Origin: Roseiarcus sp963782255
Lineage (GTDB): Bacteria; Pseudomonadota; Alphaproteobacteria; Rhizobiales; Beijerinckiaceae
Length of the DNA stretch: 64,000 nucleotides
Assembly: GCA_963782255.1 (NCBI GenBank)
Contig: CAWAIS010000001.1
Span: 1,240,001-1,304,000, forward strand
Direction: 5' to 3'
Below the pieces are notes generated by a model that saw only the letters and a program-made list of their open reading frames with translations, had not been told where the DNA came from and ran no database searches. This document shows, piece after piece, positions 8,456 to 18,256 of the stretch (positions within the stretch are counted from its first letter, which is position 1; each line of letters starts with the position of its first letter). The position numbers were made by a program, and so were the translations under genes.

Positions 8456-9361
8456 TCAAGAGCTGAAAAGGCGGGTCGAATCGGCCGCGGGCTGGATCGG
8501 GACGACGTCGACTTCGACATCGAGCTTGTGGCGTCCGGAAGATAGGACCAGGCTTTCAATGGGGGACGCGTCCGAGTAATCGCGTCCCCGGGCCACGACA
8601 ATATGGTCGTCTCGAACCGTCTGTGCGTTTGTCGGGTCGAAGTCCCGCCAGCCCGACCCGAGCCCGCACCAAAGCGACACCCAAGCGTGGGACGCGTCAG
8701 CGCCGGTTAACCGCGCTTTCCCGGGCGGGGGAATTGTTCGAATGTAGCCACTGACATAGAGGGCGGGCAGACCGAGGCCACGGAGCGCGGCGATCATGAT
8801 ATGAGCAAAGTCCTGGCAGACGCCGCGTCGCCGGACGAAAGCGTCTTGCGTTGGGGTGTTCACCTCCGTAGCGTCCGGGTCGTAAACGAAATCTGAGCGA
8901 ATCCGGCGCGCGAGTTCCAACGCCGCTTCATCGATTGGTCTGTTTTTGGAGAAGCTTTCTCGCGCGTAGGTCGTGGCGGGCTTGAATAGTGATATTCGTC
9001 GCGAGGGGTAGAGGGCTAGCGCAGGGCTATCCGAGCAGAGGGAGGGGACCGTCAGCGCTTCCGCGGCTACAGCTTCCCACGGCGTTGTCGCTGCCACAAT
9101 TGGCGGTCGCGTGACTGCGACGCAAGATTTCGCACTGACAGACAATTCGCGATGCGGCATTTCTATCCGCAGACTTATGACCGTGTTGCCGAATGGGTCG
9201 AGCCGCTCATTCGCGGGTAAACAAGGGGGCGTGACGCTGAGTTCGAATCTATTGAGGACCTGTCCGCCTCCCGATCGAGGTGTGAGACGTAAGATTCCAT
9301 TCGTCAATTCGACGGTTGAGCCATATGTGTAGCGAGTAACATGAGTAACATCGTAGATCAC
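8456..9361 (-). CDS. Transglutaminase-like cysteine protease family protein
   Basis: A 301-residue protein with an N-terminal beta domain (MIYDVTHVTRYTYGSTVELT) and a C-terminal transglutaminase core. The catalytic triad is visible as C182 in RRGVCQDFAH, H225 in ADASHAWV and D242 in WRDFDPTN. It starts with GTG at 9361, overlapping the stop of the ATP-grasp/alpha-E gene by four bases (GTGA), so the two are coupled. In this gene context the enzyme is predicted to act in synthesis or trimming of a small peptide; no substrate is known. It is cytoplasmic, as no signal peptide is visible. Confidence 0.88.
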   Translation of the reverse strand: MIYDVTHVTRYTYGSTVELTNGILRLTPRSGGGQVLNRFELSVTPPCLPANERLDPFGNTVISLRIEMPHRELSVSAKSCVAVTRPPIVAATTPWEAVAAEALTVPSLCSDSPALALYPSRRISLFKPATTYARESFSKNRPIDEAALELARRIRSDFVYDPDATEVNTPTQDAFVRRRGVCQDFAHIMIAALRGLGLPALYVSGYIRTIPPPGKARLTGADASHAWVSLWCGLGSGWRDFDPTNAQTVRDDHIVVARGRDYSDASPIESLVLSSGRHKLDVEVDVVPIQPAADSTRLFSS

Positions 9362-11868
9362 GCGAGCCCCGTGACCTTTTCCGCGCGGCCGTGATCAGCG
9401 CCATGCAAGAAATATCGTGCACCGATCGCGCTTGCTAACGCGAGAAGTCTTTGCTCTACCGACAGAATTGCATAATCATCGAGTGTTTCCGCCTTCTCCG
9501 TCGCCAGTGCCGCCCTCAGCAGCGTCGCGAGCCTCTTTGGCTCTTCTAGGATACCGTCCCTGCGCAAGACAGGAAGCCCAGTGATGCCTTCGTCGATACG
9601 GCTGACTTGAAAAGCAACCGATCTCGGATTGAAGGGGTCGAGCAACGCCATGTCACGAACCGGCGCGAGCGCCACGCCGATGAGGTATCTGGAGCTGTAA
9701 GTAATCTGCGAGTCGATCAGATCAAGCATCACTCCCAGTGTATGCTCGGTGGCGTCGTTTCCTGCGAACTGCCGAAGTAGACGACAGGTGCTGGCTCCTC
9801 TCTCGATGTGCCGTCCCATCACGTAGAAGACCCATCCGGCGCCGCGGTTGAAGTTTTCGTCAAAAAGCCCGGACAACGCGGCTATGATGATCAAGGCGTC
9901 ATCAGCGAGGTCCACGAGTTCGCCCGCGGACAGGAGCCTGTTTGAGGCGCGGTTGACCACGCTTTCCAACCGAGCAATCAGCTCCCAAGTTTGTAGTGTG
10001 AGCCTTTCGCGAATGACAGACGCGGCTTTCAGCGCCGAGCGCGCGAGCGACAGTGCGGATCCGTAATTCGAGCCGTCGTGAAGACCCTCGTTGGCGGCGG
10101 CGGTTGCACCTTTGGAGGGCGCCGCAGAATCGATTGCGCCCCAGCCGACGAGGACCGCCATTAACCGCTCCAGGGATTCAGCGCCAAGCCGCATCGGCGC
10201 ATCTGGATCAACCGAACGGGCGCTGAGGCACCGTACGACGCGCACCGTCGCCTCGGTTCTCTCAAGGTAGCGGCCGAACCAGAACAAATTATCAGCGGCC
10301 CGACTGGGCAGGTTGCCAAGCAGACGCGTGATTCGAACGCTATCTGGGGAGGGAAGGAGGGTGGACGTTTCAACTGGGTTTTCAGCCAGGACCCAAACGT
10401 CAGCAGACTCGACCCCATCGCCCATCGAGACGGCGCGCGCATCGGGTCGATCCGATATTCGGCAGAAGCCGCCCGGCAGCACGCGCCAGCCTTCGGGCGT
10501 TGCTGCGCAATAAACGCGCAAGACAAATGGGCGGGGTTCAAGCCGATCTTCCACCCAACGCGGCGTCGTCGAAAGGCGGACAACTTCCTGTCCGACAAAG
10601 TCCTCACCGCGAGCAGCAATCGCATCTCGAAGCCGGGAGCGTTCGATTGGCGTAAGCTCACTGGCGATGACGTTTGTCGTGCCAAGCATTCCCGGAAGGT
10701 CATTGTTGAATGCAGAGGCAATTGAAATGTGGTCGAATTCGTCCAACACCCGCTCACGTTCATCCGTTTGTCCGCACCACCAGGTAGCGATATTCGGCAT
10801 AAGCAATTTCTGACCCAAAAGATGCCATGCAAGCGCCGGAAAAAATGCGAGCATTGCGCGAGACTCGACCAGTCCAGTCCCGGGCATGTTTTCGACCGCG
10901 ACCCCGCCCCGACGAACGGCCTCGAGCAGGCCTGGCACGCCAATGCGTGAAGAGGCATTCAATTCGAGAGGATCGCACCAATCCGCATCGACGTGCCTCC
11001 ATATTACATCGCATCGCTTGAGACCCGCGATGGTTCGGACGAAGATTCGCCCCTCCCGCATTACAAGATCGTCGCCCTCAACCAGCAAGAATCCCAAATA
11101 TCGCGCCAAATAGGCCTGTTCTGAGTACGTGAGGCTCATCGGCCCGGGGCTCAAGATCCCGATACGCGGTTCGGCACGCTGCCCCGCTGATTTTAGACCT
11201 GCGCCTAACGCGCGAAAGAACGGCGCTAGCCTCTCGACATTAAGCTCGGAGTAAAGATCAGGAAAAGCCTGAGAGACCACCAGGCGATTTTCGAGAGCGT
11301 ATCCGCAGCCGGATGGCGCCTGCGCACGATCGCTGATCACCCACCATGATCCATCGGGCCCGCGTCCGATGTCGACGGCATAGAGGCGCAACCAACGGCC
11401 CCCCGAGGGCGTAACGCCTCGCATATTGGCGACGTAGTCAATCGAACCAGCGACAGCAGCGGCGGGTAGAATGCTTTCGCTGACCAACTGGCCCTTGCCG
11501 TAAACGTCGGCGAGGACCTTCTCCAGCAGATTGGCGCGCTGGGCAACTCCTTCGGCGATGCCGCGCCACTCGACTTCCGTAATCAGCAGTGGCATCCGGC
11601 TGATCGGCCAAACCCGTTCGTCCTTTTCGCCGGGGACGCGATAAGAGAGGCCGCGATTGCGAATCCGCCGGTCCGCGGCAGCGAAGCGGGTGTGCATCTC
11701 GCCGGGCTCGTAGGCTGCGAGCGAAGAGACAAGACGACTCCAGTGAGAGCGGCTACGACCGGTTTTGTCCATGAACTCGTCTGGAATTCCGGAAAGCGGC
11801 GCATATCCGCGCGTCCACTCGTCGAGTCGTTCGGACCAGAGGTTTCTGTCGGTGGAGACAGGCGGCAT
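9358..11868 (-). CDS. Fused circularly permuted ATP-grasp / alpha-E protein
   Basis: A protein of about 836 residues joining two families that are usually separate genes. The N-terminal 470 or so residues are a circularly permuted type 2 ATP-grasp (DUF404/DUF407), with GILSPGPMSLTYSEQAYLAR and GLVESRAMLAFFPALAWHLL typical of the family. From about residue 525 (LLGNLPSRAADNLFWFGRYL) an alpha-E (DUF403) all-helical domain follows to the end. ATP-grasp members of this type are predicted to form peptide or amide bonds. The start could be ATG 11868 or GTG 11880; neither has a strong ribosome site. It overlaps the transglutaminase gene by GTGA, completing the conserved ATP-grasp/alpha-E/transglutaminase set. 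Confidence 0.86.
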   Translation of the reverse strand: MPPVSTDRNLWSERLDEWTRGYAPLSGIPDEFMDKTGRSRSHWSRLVSSLAAYEPGEMHTRFAAADRRIRNRGLSYRVPGEKDERVWPISRMPLLITEVEWRGIAEGVAQRANLLEKVLADVYGKGQLVSESILPAAAVAGSIDYVANMRGVTPSGGRWLRLYAVDIGRGPDGSWWVISDRAQAPSGCGYALENRLVVSQAFPDLYSELNVERLAPFFRALGAGLKSAGQRAEPRIGILSPGPMSLTYSEQAYLARYLGFLLVEGDDLVMREGRIFVRTIAGLKRCDVIWRHVDADWCDPLELNASSRIGVPGLLEAVRRGGVAVENMPGTGLVESRAMLAFFPALAWHLLGQKLLMPNIATWWCGQTDERERVLDEFDHISIASAFNNDLPGMLGTTNVIASELTPIERSRLRDAIAARGEDFVGQEVVRLSTTPRWVEDRLEPRPFVLRVYCAATPEGWRVLPGGFCRISDRPDARAVSMGDGVESADVWVLAENPVETSTLLPSPDSVRITRLLGNLPSRAADNLFWFGRYLERTEATVRVVRCLSARSVDPDAPMRLGAESLERLMAVLVGWGAIDSAAPSKGATAAANEGLHDGSNYGSALSLARSALKAASVIRERLTLQTWELIARLESVVNRASNRLLSAGELVDLADDALIIIAALSGLFDENFNRGAGWVFYVMGRHIERGASTCRLLRQFAGNDATEHTLGVMLDLIDSQITYSSRYLIGVALAPVRDMALLDPFNPRSVAFQVSRIDEGITGLPVLRRDGILEEPKRLATLLRAALATEKAETLDDYAILSVEQRLLALASAIGARYFLHGADHGRAEKVTGLA

Positions 11869-12112
11869 TCGTCCAACCACGCGAGCCCCGCCGTGTCGGA
11901 GTGGGATCTTGAGCCTGCCGCTGTTTTGCTGACGAGCTCAGGCGAACAATATGCCCGGCAACTTCCCTCTACGCCAGCAGCAAGGGAGCGTTTTGTCTGG
12001 TGCCTTTAACTAAAGCGGATTGAGATTTGATAGACCCATTCGCTGGTTGGTGCCAACGGGAAAGCCGTCTATCCTAGCGCGCGTGGGCTTTCGGGATTTG
12101 GAACGATTCAAA

Positions 12113-12622
12113 ATGTTCTCTGCACGAGCAACGGCGATGATCGGCATCCTGATGGTGATTTCCAGCGCAAGCGCAAACTCGTTGGATCCGAATCTCATCT
12201 TCCGAAAGTCGACGACTTTCAAACTTTTGACTCCTAATGATAAATTGGCCGTGTACGGGATCGACGATCCCATAGTCGAAGGCGTCGCCTGTCACTATAC
12301 AACTCCGGAGAAAGGTGGAGTTAGCGGCGCTCTGGGACTGGCGGAACAAACTTCTGATATCTCGTTAGCCTGTCGTCAATACGGTCCAATCAAATTCAGG
12401 GAAAGATTCAGCCAGGGTGACGTCGTATTCAGCGAACGCCGTTCGATTTTCTTCAAGAAAATGCAAATTGTAAGAGGTTGCGACGCAAAGCGGAACATAC
12501 TTGTATATATGACCTATAGTGACAAGCTGGTAGAAGGATCTCCAAAGAACTCGACCTCAACAGTGCCGATCGAGCCTTGGGGAGGCGCTGACCTGCAAAA
12601 GTGCGCAGACTACCTCAAGTGA
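12113..12622 (+). CDS. creA: CreA family periplasmic protein
   Basis: A 169-residue secreted protein. The N terminus MFSARATAMIGILMVISSAS is a signal peptide with probable cleavage after ASA. The mature part shows the CreA signature: FRKSTTFKLLTPNDK, YGIDDPIVEGVACHYTTPEK, GGVSGALGLAEQTSDISLAC, and near the end RGCDAKRNILVYMTYSDKLV and EGSPKNSTSTVPIEPW. The role of CreA is unknown. The start is chosen at the ATG that opens the signal peptide; the frame extends upstream to 12020 without conserved sequence. It stands alone between a divergent operon and convergent genes. Confidence 0.88.
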   Translation: MFSARATAMIGILMVISSASANSLDPNLIFRKSTTFKLLTPNDKLAVYGIDDPIVEGVACHYTTPEKGGVSGALGLAEQTSDISLACRQYGPIKFRERFSQGDVVFSERRSIFFKKMQIVRGCDAKRNILVYMTYSDKLVEGSPKNSTSTVPIEPWGGADLQKCADYLK

Positions 12623-12637
12623 AAGGAATCAAAACAA

Positions 12638-12934
12638 CTAGTCGCCGCAGGTTATAAAGTATGGCGAAGGAGCGGGCGGCTCTGCTTTCGAGTTGGCCTG
12701 CTGTGCAGATCGACCAAATTTCAGCGCGACTCCGTGACCGTGGGCTTCACACCAGGCGTCAGCGACTATCCGGCCGCATTCGCCTCCCTCTCCCAGACAG
12801 TCCTCAACTCCATAGCCAGACGCCGCAACTATCATGAACGTATCCGCATCCCCTGCATGTCCAACATTGGCGGAGCCTACCAACCAAACGACGGTAAGCG
12901 CCATTGTAGACGGTTGAATTGCAAGGATGTGCAT
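12638..12934 (-). CDS. Small secreted Cys-rich hypothetical protein
   Basis: About 98 residues. The N terminus MHILAIQPSTMALTVVWLVG followed by SANVGHA is a signal peptide. The mature part has the pattern VEDCLGEGGECGRIVADAWC, then EAHGHGVALKFGR and a terminal YFITCGD, with four cysteines that could form two disulfides in the periplasm. I have seen similar short proteins in rhizobial genomes but know no function. It lies tail-to-tail with creA, 15 bases apart. Confidence 0.62.
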   Translation of the reverse strand: MHILAIQPSTMALTVVWLVGSANVGHAGDADTFMIVAASGYGVEDCLGEGGECGRIVADAWCEAHGHGVALKFGRSAQQANSKAEPPAPSPYFITCGD

Positions 12935-13051
12935 GAGCCCACCTGTCAGGGTCAAACTAATACGTCACTTTGCCGTTATCAGATAAACATGCGGTTAACC
13001 GTATGGCAGGCCCCCAGTCACCAACCATTGAGTGAAGCACGCGGACGAAAG

Positions 13052-14323
13052 CTAAGTCACGCTGCCTTTCGCAATGTTCAGCAATCCCTTCGTAACGCTG
13101 CCGGCCGTTGGGAGAGTGGGAATAAGACAAGCTTGCAACGAGTGATAGATGTCGACCTTCCCGAAGAAAGGATCCGCGTTCGGTCTTAGAGCATTGTCGA
13201 TCTGAGCACGCCATCCTCCATTATCACGGTCGATGAAGTATGTCGCGATGAAGCTCCAGATACGGCGATACCAGTCCTCGTAGAGCAAATCGCCGTCGAT
13301 TGCATTGAGAACGGCAGCCGCGCCCACGCCCTCACAGCATGGCCACCAGTAGCGATCGCGAATTAGCGGGCGACCGCTCCAGTCGAGCGTGTAGTAGAAC
13401 CCGCCCAGTTCGTCATCCCATCCATCCTCGATCGCTTGGGCAAAGAGCGATCTTGAGCAGAGCGGCAACCATTCCTGATTGCGGCCTCCGAGTTCCCAAA
13501 GCTGGACCAGGAGGCGAGACCATTCCAGCCAGTGGCCCGGGGTCGTTCCGTAGGGACGAAACATTGGGTTACCCGCATAGTCTTTGTTGACTAGCCAATC
13601 CGCGTCGAAATGCTCGGGAAGGCGCCAATGATTTTCCGCGGCGTGATTGCGTACTATGAGATCTGCGATGCGCTCCGCCATCCGGAGATAATTCGAGTCA
13701 TTGGTCGCTTCGAACGCGGCCATGAGCGATTCGGTCAGATGCATGTTGGAGTTCTGGCCGCGATACGAATCGAAGGGGCGCCAGTCCCTCGTGAACTCTT
13801 CCGCAGCAGCGCCGTATTGCTCCTCCCAAAACCGCTCCCAAATTACTGTCGAGACGTCGGCAAGCAGCCGCTCCGCGCTGGGATGACCTGCAACTTTTGC
13901 GCTGGACGCGGCAAGTAGCACGAAAGCATGGCCGTATGCTTGTTTTGTTGCGTCCGTTGGGCCGTCATACCCAACGCCCCAGAAATATCCGCCAAAATCA
14001 GGATCGCGATGGCCATTCCAGAGAAAATCCATTCCGTGATCAACGATAAAATCCGCGCCCGGCCGGCCCATCAGGTGGGCTATCGAGAAAGCGTGCACGA
14101 GTCTCGTCGTGGCATGAAGATATCGCGCAGGCGCACTCCTGCTACCATAGCCCGGAGGAGCAGGTCGACCTTCGTCGTCGAGGTCATGAAATCCGCCGAG
14201 CGGGTTGATGGCGCGCCGCTCAAAAAATGAGAATAGGTCACTCGCCTGAGAGAGAAGCCACGTCCGATGGCTAGGCAATGTTGCCCACTTGTTGTGCCGC
14301 GGGTTTATCGCGAAGGGGATCAT
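13052..14323 (-). CDS. AGE-family epimerase/isomerase
   Basis: N-acylglucosamine 2-epimerase superfamily sugar isomerase, 423 residues, with the (alpha/alpha)6-barrel pattern. Visible landmarks are KQAYGHAFVLLAASS, the SNMHLTESLMAAFEATND segment with a conserved His and Glu, HFDADW, and the C-terminal YWWPCCEGVGAAAVL. Likely substrates are mannose, glucose or related aldoses; the sequence does not decide among them. Start ATG 14323 (MIPFAINPRHNKW) is preferred to upstream codons because conservation starts here. No defect is visible. Confidence 0.85.
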   Translation of the reverse strand: MIPFAINPRHNKWATLPSHRTWLLSQASDLFSFFERRAINPLGGFHDLDDEGRPAPPGYGSRSAPARYLHATTRLVHAFSIAHLMGRPGADFIVDHGMDFLWNGHRDPDFGGYFWGVGYDGPTDATKQAYGHAFVLLAASSAKVAGHPSAERLLADVSTVIWERFWEEQYGAAAEEFTRDWRPFDSYRGQNSNMHLTESLMAAFEATNDSNYLRMAERIADLIVRNHAAENHWRLPEHFDADWLVNKDYAGNPMFRPYGTTPGHWLEWSRLLVQLWELGGRNQEWLPLCSRSLFAQAIEDGWDDELGGFYYTLDWSGRPLIRDRYWWPCCEGVGAAAVLNAIDGDLLYEDWYRRIWSFIATYFIDRDNGGWRAQIDNALRPNADPFFGKVDIYHSLQACLIPTLPTAGSVTKGLLNIAKGSVT

Positions 14324-14439
14324 TGAGAACCGAGTCTCCGAAAATCGACGCTCCCTACTGGCATGGCGGCTTGCCCTCAGGCAACACACTGTCCTGGCTC
14401 ATGACGTAGGAAACGGCGGGGCGTCTGGAGCTGACGTGC

Positions 14440-14585
14440 GGTGGAGGTATTTGTGCGGAGGTCTTTTCGGCAAGGGCTCGGTAGGGTCTGCGCTGATTGT
14501 AGAGGTGCTGGAATCGGTCGAGGATGGGGTTGAGCTTCGCGACGTTTGTATCGCGATGCGCCGCTGTGGAGTTCGACGGCTCCAT
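14440..14585 (-). pseudogene. Transposase remnant (integrase-core C terminus)
   Basis: A minus-strand fragment reads LNPILDRFQHLYNQRRPYRA followed by LAEKTSAQ, the usual end of an integrase-core transposase (the H-x-Y-N-x-x-R-P-H/Y-R-A-L motif of IS481/IS3-type enzymes). The rest is missing. It occupies the middle of the 354-bp gap 14324-14677 between the epimerase and purD, which otherwise holds the purD leader. Confidence 0.6.
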
Positions 14586-14677
14586 TCCAGTTACGGCCGG
14601 CGATGGTCCCGCGCGGCGGCAGGAGATGGAGCGCGAGGCTCAGCTACGCGGGTCCATCTCAGTTCGTAGGGGATTGA

Positions 14678-15955
14678 ATGAACGTTCTAATTCTCGGTTC
14701 AGGGGCTCGCGAACACGCTTTGACGCTTGCCTGCGCCCGCTCGCCGCATCTCAATCGACTATTCGTTGCGCCGGGCAATCCTGGTTGTCAGGCGCTGGCG
14801 CGAACTGTTGCTTTAAACTTAACTGAGCACAATGGGATTGCAAAATTTTGCGATGAGGAAGCAATCGACCTAGTTGTCGTGGGCCCAGAAGCGCCATTGG
14901 TGGCGGGAATTGTCGACGACCTGGCTGAGAAGGGCGTCCTTTGCTTCGGCCCCACGCGCGCCGCCGCGCAACTCGAAGGGTCAAAAGGATTCGCAAAGGA
15001 CTTTTGCCGCGAATTTTTCATTCCAACCGGGGAATACCGGCGGTTCCGGAACCCGTCCGACGCCAAAGCCTATATTCGCATCCGGAGCTTACCGATTGTG
15101 GTCAAAGCTGATGGTTTGGCGGCGGGAAAGGGTGTTGTTGTCGCGACAACTCGTGAAGAAGCGGAAGCAGCGGTCGACCGGCTGTCGACGGCAATTGGCT
15201 CACGGGATTCGGGGTTAGTGATCGAGGAATATCTTTACGGCGAAGAGGTGTCGTTCTTCGCGCTTTGTGATGGTTCCATCGCCGTGCCGTTTTCCTGCGC
15301 TCAAGATCACAAGCGCGTCGGCGACAGAGATACAGGGCCGAACACCGGGGGAATGGGCGCTTATTCGCCACCGCCCATCATGACGTCAGAACTTTGCGAC
15401 AAGGTCATGGGCGAAATCATCTGGCCAACGGTTCGTGGCATGGTAGCGCGCGGAACACCGTTTCGCGGCGTGCTGTTTGCTGGTCTGATCGTCAGCGCAG
15501 ATGGCCCGAAATTGATCGAATATAACGTGCAATTCGGAGATCCTGAGGCAGAGGTCATTCTTGCGCGTTTGGCCGACGATTTGCTGCCTCTGATGGAAGC
15601 TTGTGCGAAAGGCAGTCTCGTCGGCGCTGCGCCAAAGTTTCACCGCGAGGCAGCTCTGGCGGTCGTCATGGCCGCGAAAGGGTATCCGGAGGATCCATTG
15701 CGTGAGACAATTATCCGTGGGATTGAGGAGGCGGAGCGTGTCCCACGTGTCTTCGTGTTTCACGCGGGCACTCGCAAGGAAGGAGATGCAATTGTTGCAG
15801 ATGGTGGCAGGGTCCTGGCGGTAGCGGGACTCGGCGAGTCGGTCCGCGAGGCCCGCGACCGAGCTTACGCCGCGGTGGACAAGATCAATTGGCCGGGCGG
15901 CTTTTCACGACGAGACATCGGCCACCGAGCGATCGCTCTGAAAGACTCCGGCTAA
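14678..15955 (+). CDS. purD: Phosphoribosylamine--glycine ligase (GAR synthetase)
   Basis: Second step of de novo purine synthesis: it joins glycine to phosphoribosylamine using ATP. At 425 residues it is full length. The N domain begins MNVLILGSGAREHALTLACA. The ATP-grasp region includes VVKADGLAAGKGVVVA and GLVIEEYLYGEEVSFFALCD, and the PurD signature FRGVLFAGL with NVQFGDPEAEVIL follows. Start ATG 14678 begins the conserved sequence. It is a cytoplasmic housekeeping gene, monocistronic here, with transposon debris on both sides. Confidence 0.96.
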   Translation: MNVLILGSGAREHALTLACARSPHLNRLFVAPGNPGCQALARTVALNLTEHNGIAKFCDEEAIDLVVVGPEAPLVAGIVDDLAEKGVLCFGPTRAAAQLEGSKGFAKDFCREFFIPTGEYRRFRNPSDAKAYIRIRSLPIVVKADGLAAGKGVVVATTREEAEAAVDRLSTAIGSRDSGLVIEEYLYGEEVSFFALCDGSIAVPFSCAQDHKRVGDRDTGPNTGGMGAYSPPPIMTSELCDKVMGEIIWPTVRGMVARGTPFRGVLFAGLIVSADGPKLIEYNVQFGDPEAEVILARLADDLLPLMEACAKGSLVGAAPKFHREAALAVVMAAKGYPEDPLRETIIRGIEEAERVPRVFVFHAGTRKEGDAIVADGGRVLAVAGLGESVREARDRAYAAVDKINWPGGFSRRDIGHRAIALKDSG

Positions 15956-15984
15956 TATCGCGACTATCGCCGAGGATGCGGGGT

Positions 15985-16177
15985 CAAGCGCAAGCTGCTT
16001 TATGAATAGCGCGACGCCTATCGGACCAAGGGCGAGGCGGGCTTCAACCGCAAGCGCGGGCCGAAGCCGGGATGAGGGAGCGACGCGCCGAGCTGAAGAC
16101 AGCGGATCGCTGAGCTCGAGCGGGTGATTTGCCGCCAGTGGGCTGATCGCGCATTTTTCGCGAAGCCTTTGCCCGGG
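15985..16177 (+). pseudogene. IS3-type OrfA transposase remnant
   Basis: A decayed reading frame contains RKLLYE, AYRTKGEAGFNRKRGPKPG and, after a stop and frame change, IAELERVICRQ. This is the linker and coiled-coil region typical of an IS3-family OrfA. Stop codons and frame changes make it non-functional. It abuts the IS481 end fragment at 16178. Confidence 0.6.
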
Positions 16178-16245
16178 TGCAGTAGTTAAGACTTAATCTG
16201 ACAATCGGTGTCATAGCTGGGCAGGAGCCGAGGCCGGGCGCGGAG
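16178..16245. mobile_element. Solo terminal fragment of IS481
   Basis: The 68 bases starting TGCAGTAGTTAAGACTTAAT match the transposase-proximal end of the IS481 copies (reverse complement of 4435-4502), with a few substitutions. The rest of the element is absent. It is older than the two full copies and marks a past deletion or recombination. Confidence 0.85.
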
Positions 16246-16582
16246 CTGATGATGTGGCCCCAGCAGCGTGCTTCAGGATTTAGGGGGAACGGTCGAATTC
16301 TCGACCGATAGCCGGAGACCACATCAGATGAACGAGATTGCCAGGATTGGGCTCGATATCGCGAAGCGGTGGTTTCAGGTTCACGCCGTCGACGGCGAAG
16401 GCCGTGAGGCTCTGAACCGAAAGATACCGCGCGATAAGATCCTCGGCTTTCTGGCCGCGGTTCCACCTTGCTACGTCGCCTTATATTAGAGGCCTGCCCT
16501 TCCTCCGTAAGCGCTGTTTTGACATCATCTTTTCCGGGGCGGGCGTGGTGGCGATAGTCGGGGCGAAAGAGGGCTCCGACAC

Positions 16583-16816
16583 ATGTCGATTTCAGAGCGT
16601 AAGCACGTGTCGGAGGAAGAAGTTCCCGCGCGGCGAGTCGAGATTTTCACTGGCGCGGGACGGCGGCGAAGTTGGAGCGCCAGAGAGAAGGCGGCGATTG
16701 TCGCCGAGAGCTTCGAGGAAGGGGTTCGGGCCTGCCATGTCGCGCGTCGTCATGGCCTGACGCCGCAGCAGTTGTTCGCTTGGCGCCGAGGCTGCCGGGC
16801 TGACCTCACGACATAG
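16583..16816 (+). pseudogene. tnpA: IS66 TnpA (OrfA), C-terminally shortened
   Basis: A 77-residue reading frame with the helix-turn-helix of IS66 TnpA: RRRSWSAREKAAIVAESFEE then GVRACHVARRHGLTPQQLFA and WRR. Family members continue for about 50 more residues. Here the frame ends in RGCRADLTT, which looks like foreign sequence at a deletion junction. The deletion that shortened tnpA probably also removed tnpB. Confidence 0.8.
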
Positions 16817-18256
16817 TGAATCAGGGCGAGCAATACCGTCGCAAAGCCCCGCGAATCATGGTCTCGTCACGACTATGCCGCAGGCCGTCGACGCGCTTCC
16901 CGACGATCCCGAAACACTGAAGGCGATGCTGATCGCCGAGCAGATCCGTAGCGAACGGCTGGCCCAGATCATCAAGGAATTGCAGCGCCATCGCTTCGGG
17001 CGTCGCGCCGAGACGTTGTCGGAGGATCAATTGCTGCTCGCGCTCGAAGACCTCGAGCAGAAAGAGGCGGGCGCGGCTGCGGAAGCCGAGGCAAGATCTC
17101 CCACTGAGCGGGCGACGGCGACGCGCAAGCGGCGCGCGAACCGTGGAGCTTTGCCGCCGCATCTGCAGCGCCTCGAGACGATTGTCGACGTCGAGGACAA
17201 ATCCTGTCCCTGCTGCAGGGGCAAGCTTCACCAGATTGGCGAGGACGTCAGCGAGAAGCTCGATATCGTGCCGGCGCAGTTCCGGGTGCTGGTCGTGCGC
17301 CGACCCAAATACGCCTGCCGCGCATGCGAGGACGTCGTCGTCCAATCGCCGGCCCCGGCGCGGCTGATCGAAGGCGGCCTGCCGACGGGAAGCAACGGTC
17401 GCGCACGTGCTCGTCGCCAAATATGCCGATCACTTGCCGCTCTACCGCCAGGCGCAGATTTACGAGCGCCAGGGCGTTCGCCTCGATCGCTCGACGCTCG
17501 CCGACTGGGTCGGACGCGCTGCGTTCCATTTGCGGCCCATCCACGAGCGCATTCTCGCGCATCTCCGGTCATCGACGAAGCTATTTGCCGACGAGACGAC
17601 GGCGCCGGTGCTCGATCCGGGCCGCGGGCGCACCAAGACTGGCCAGCTTTGGGCCTATGCGCGAGACGACAGGCCCTGGGGCGGATCGGCCCCGCCGGCG
17701 GTCGCCTATGTCTATGCGCCCGACCGCAAGGCGTCGCAGCCAATCGCGCATCTTGCCGGCTTTAAGGGCGTTCTTCAGGTCGACGGCTACGCTGGCTATC
17801 GCGCCCTTGCTGAAAAGGGCGAGGTGAGCCTCGCGTTCTGCTGGTCGCATGTGAGACGGCGGTTCGTTGAACTCGCCGTCGGCGGCGCCTCACCGATCGC
17901 CGCCGAAGCGCTCCAGCGCATCGCGGCGCTCTATCGAAACGAGAACGACATTCGCGGCAGAGCGCCTGACGAGCGGCGCGACATTCGCCAGGCCAGAACT
18001 CGACCGCTCATCGCCGATCTCGAGCCGTGGCTGCGCGAGAAGCTCGGCCTCATCAGCCAGAAGAGTAAACTCGCCGAGGCGATCCGCTATGCGCTCGCGC
18101 GTTGGGAGGGCCTTACCCGGTTCCTCGACGACGGCCGAATCGAGATCGACTCCAACACGGTCGAGCGCTCGATCAGACCCATCGCCCTTAATCGCAAGAA
18201 TGCGCTCTTCGCCGGCTCCGACGAGGGGGCTTCATACTGCTCATCTCGTCATGTCC

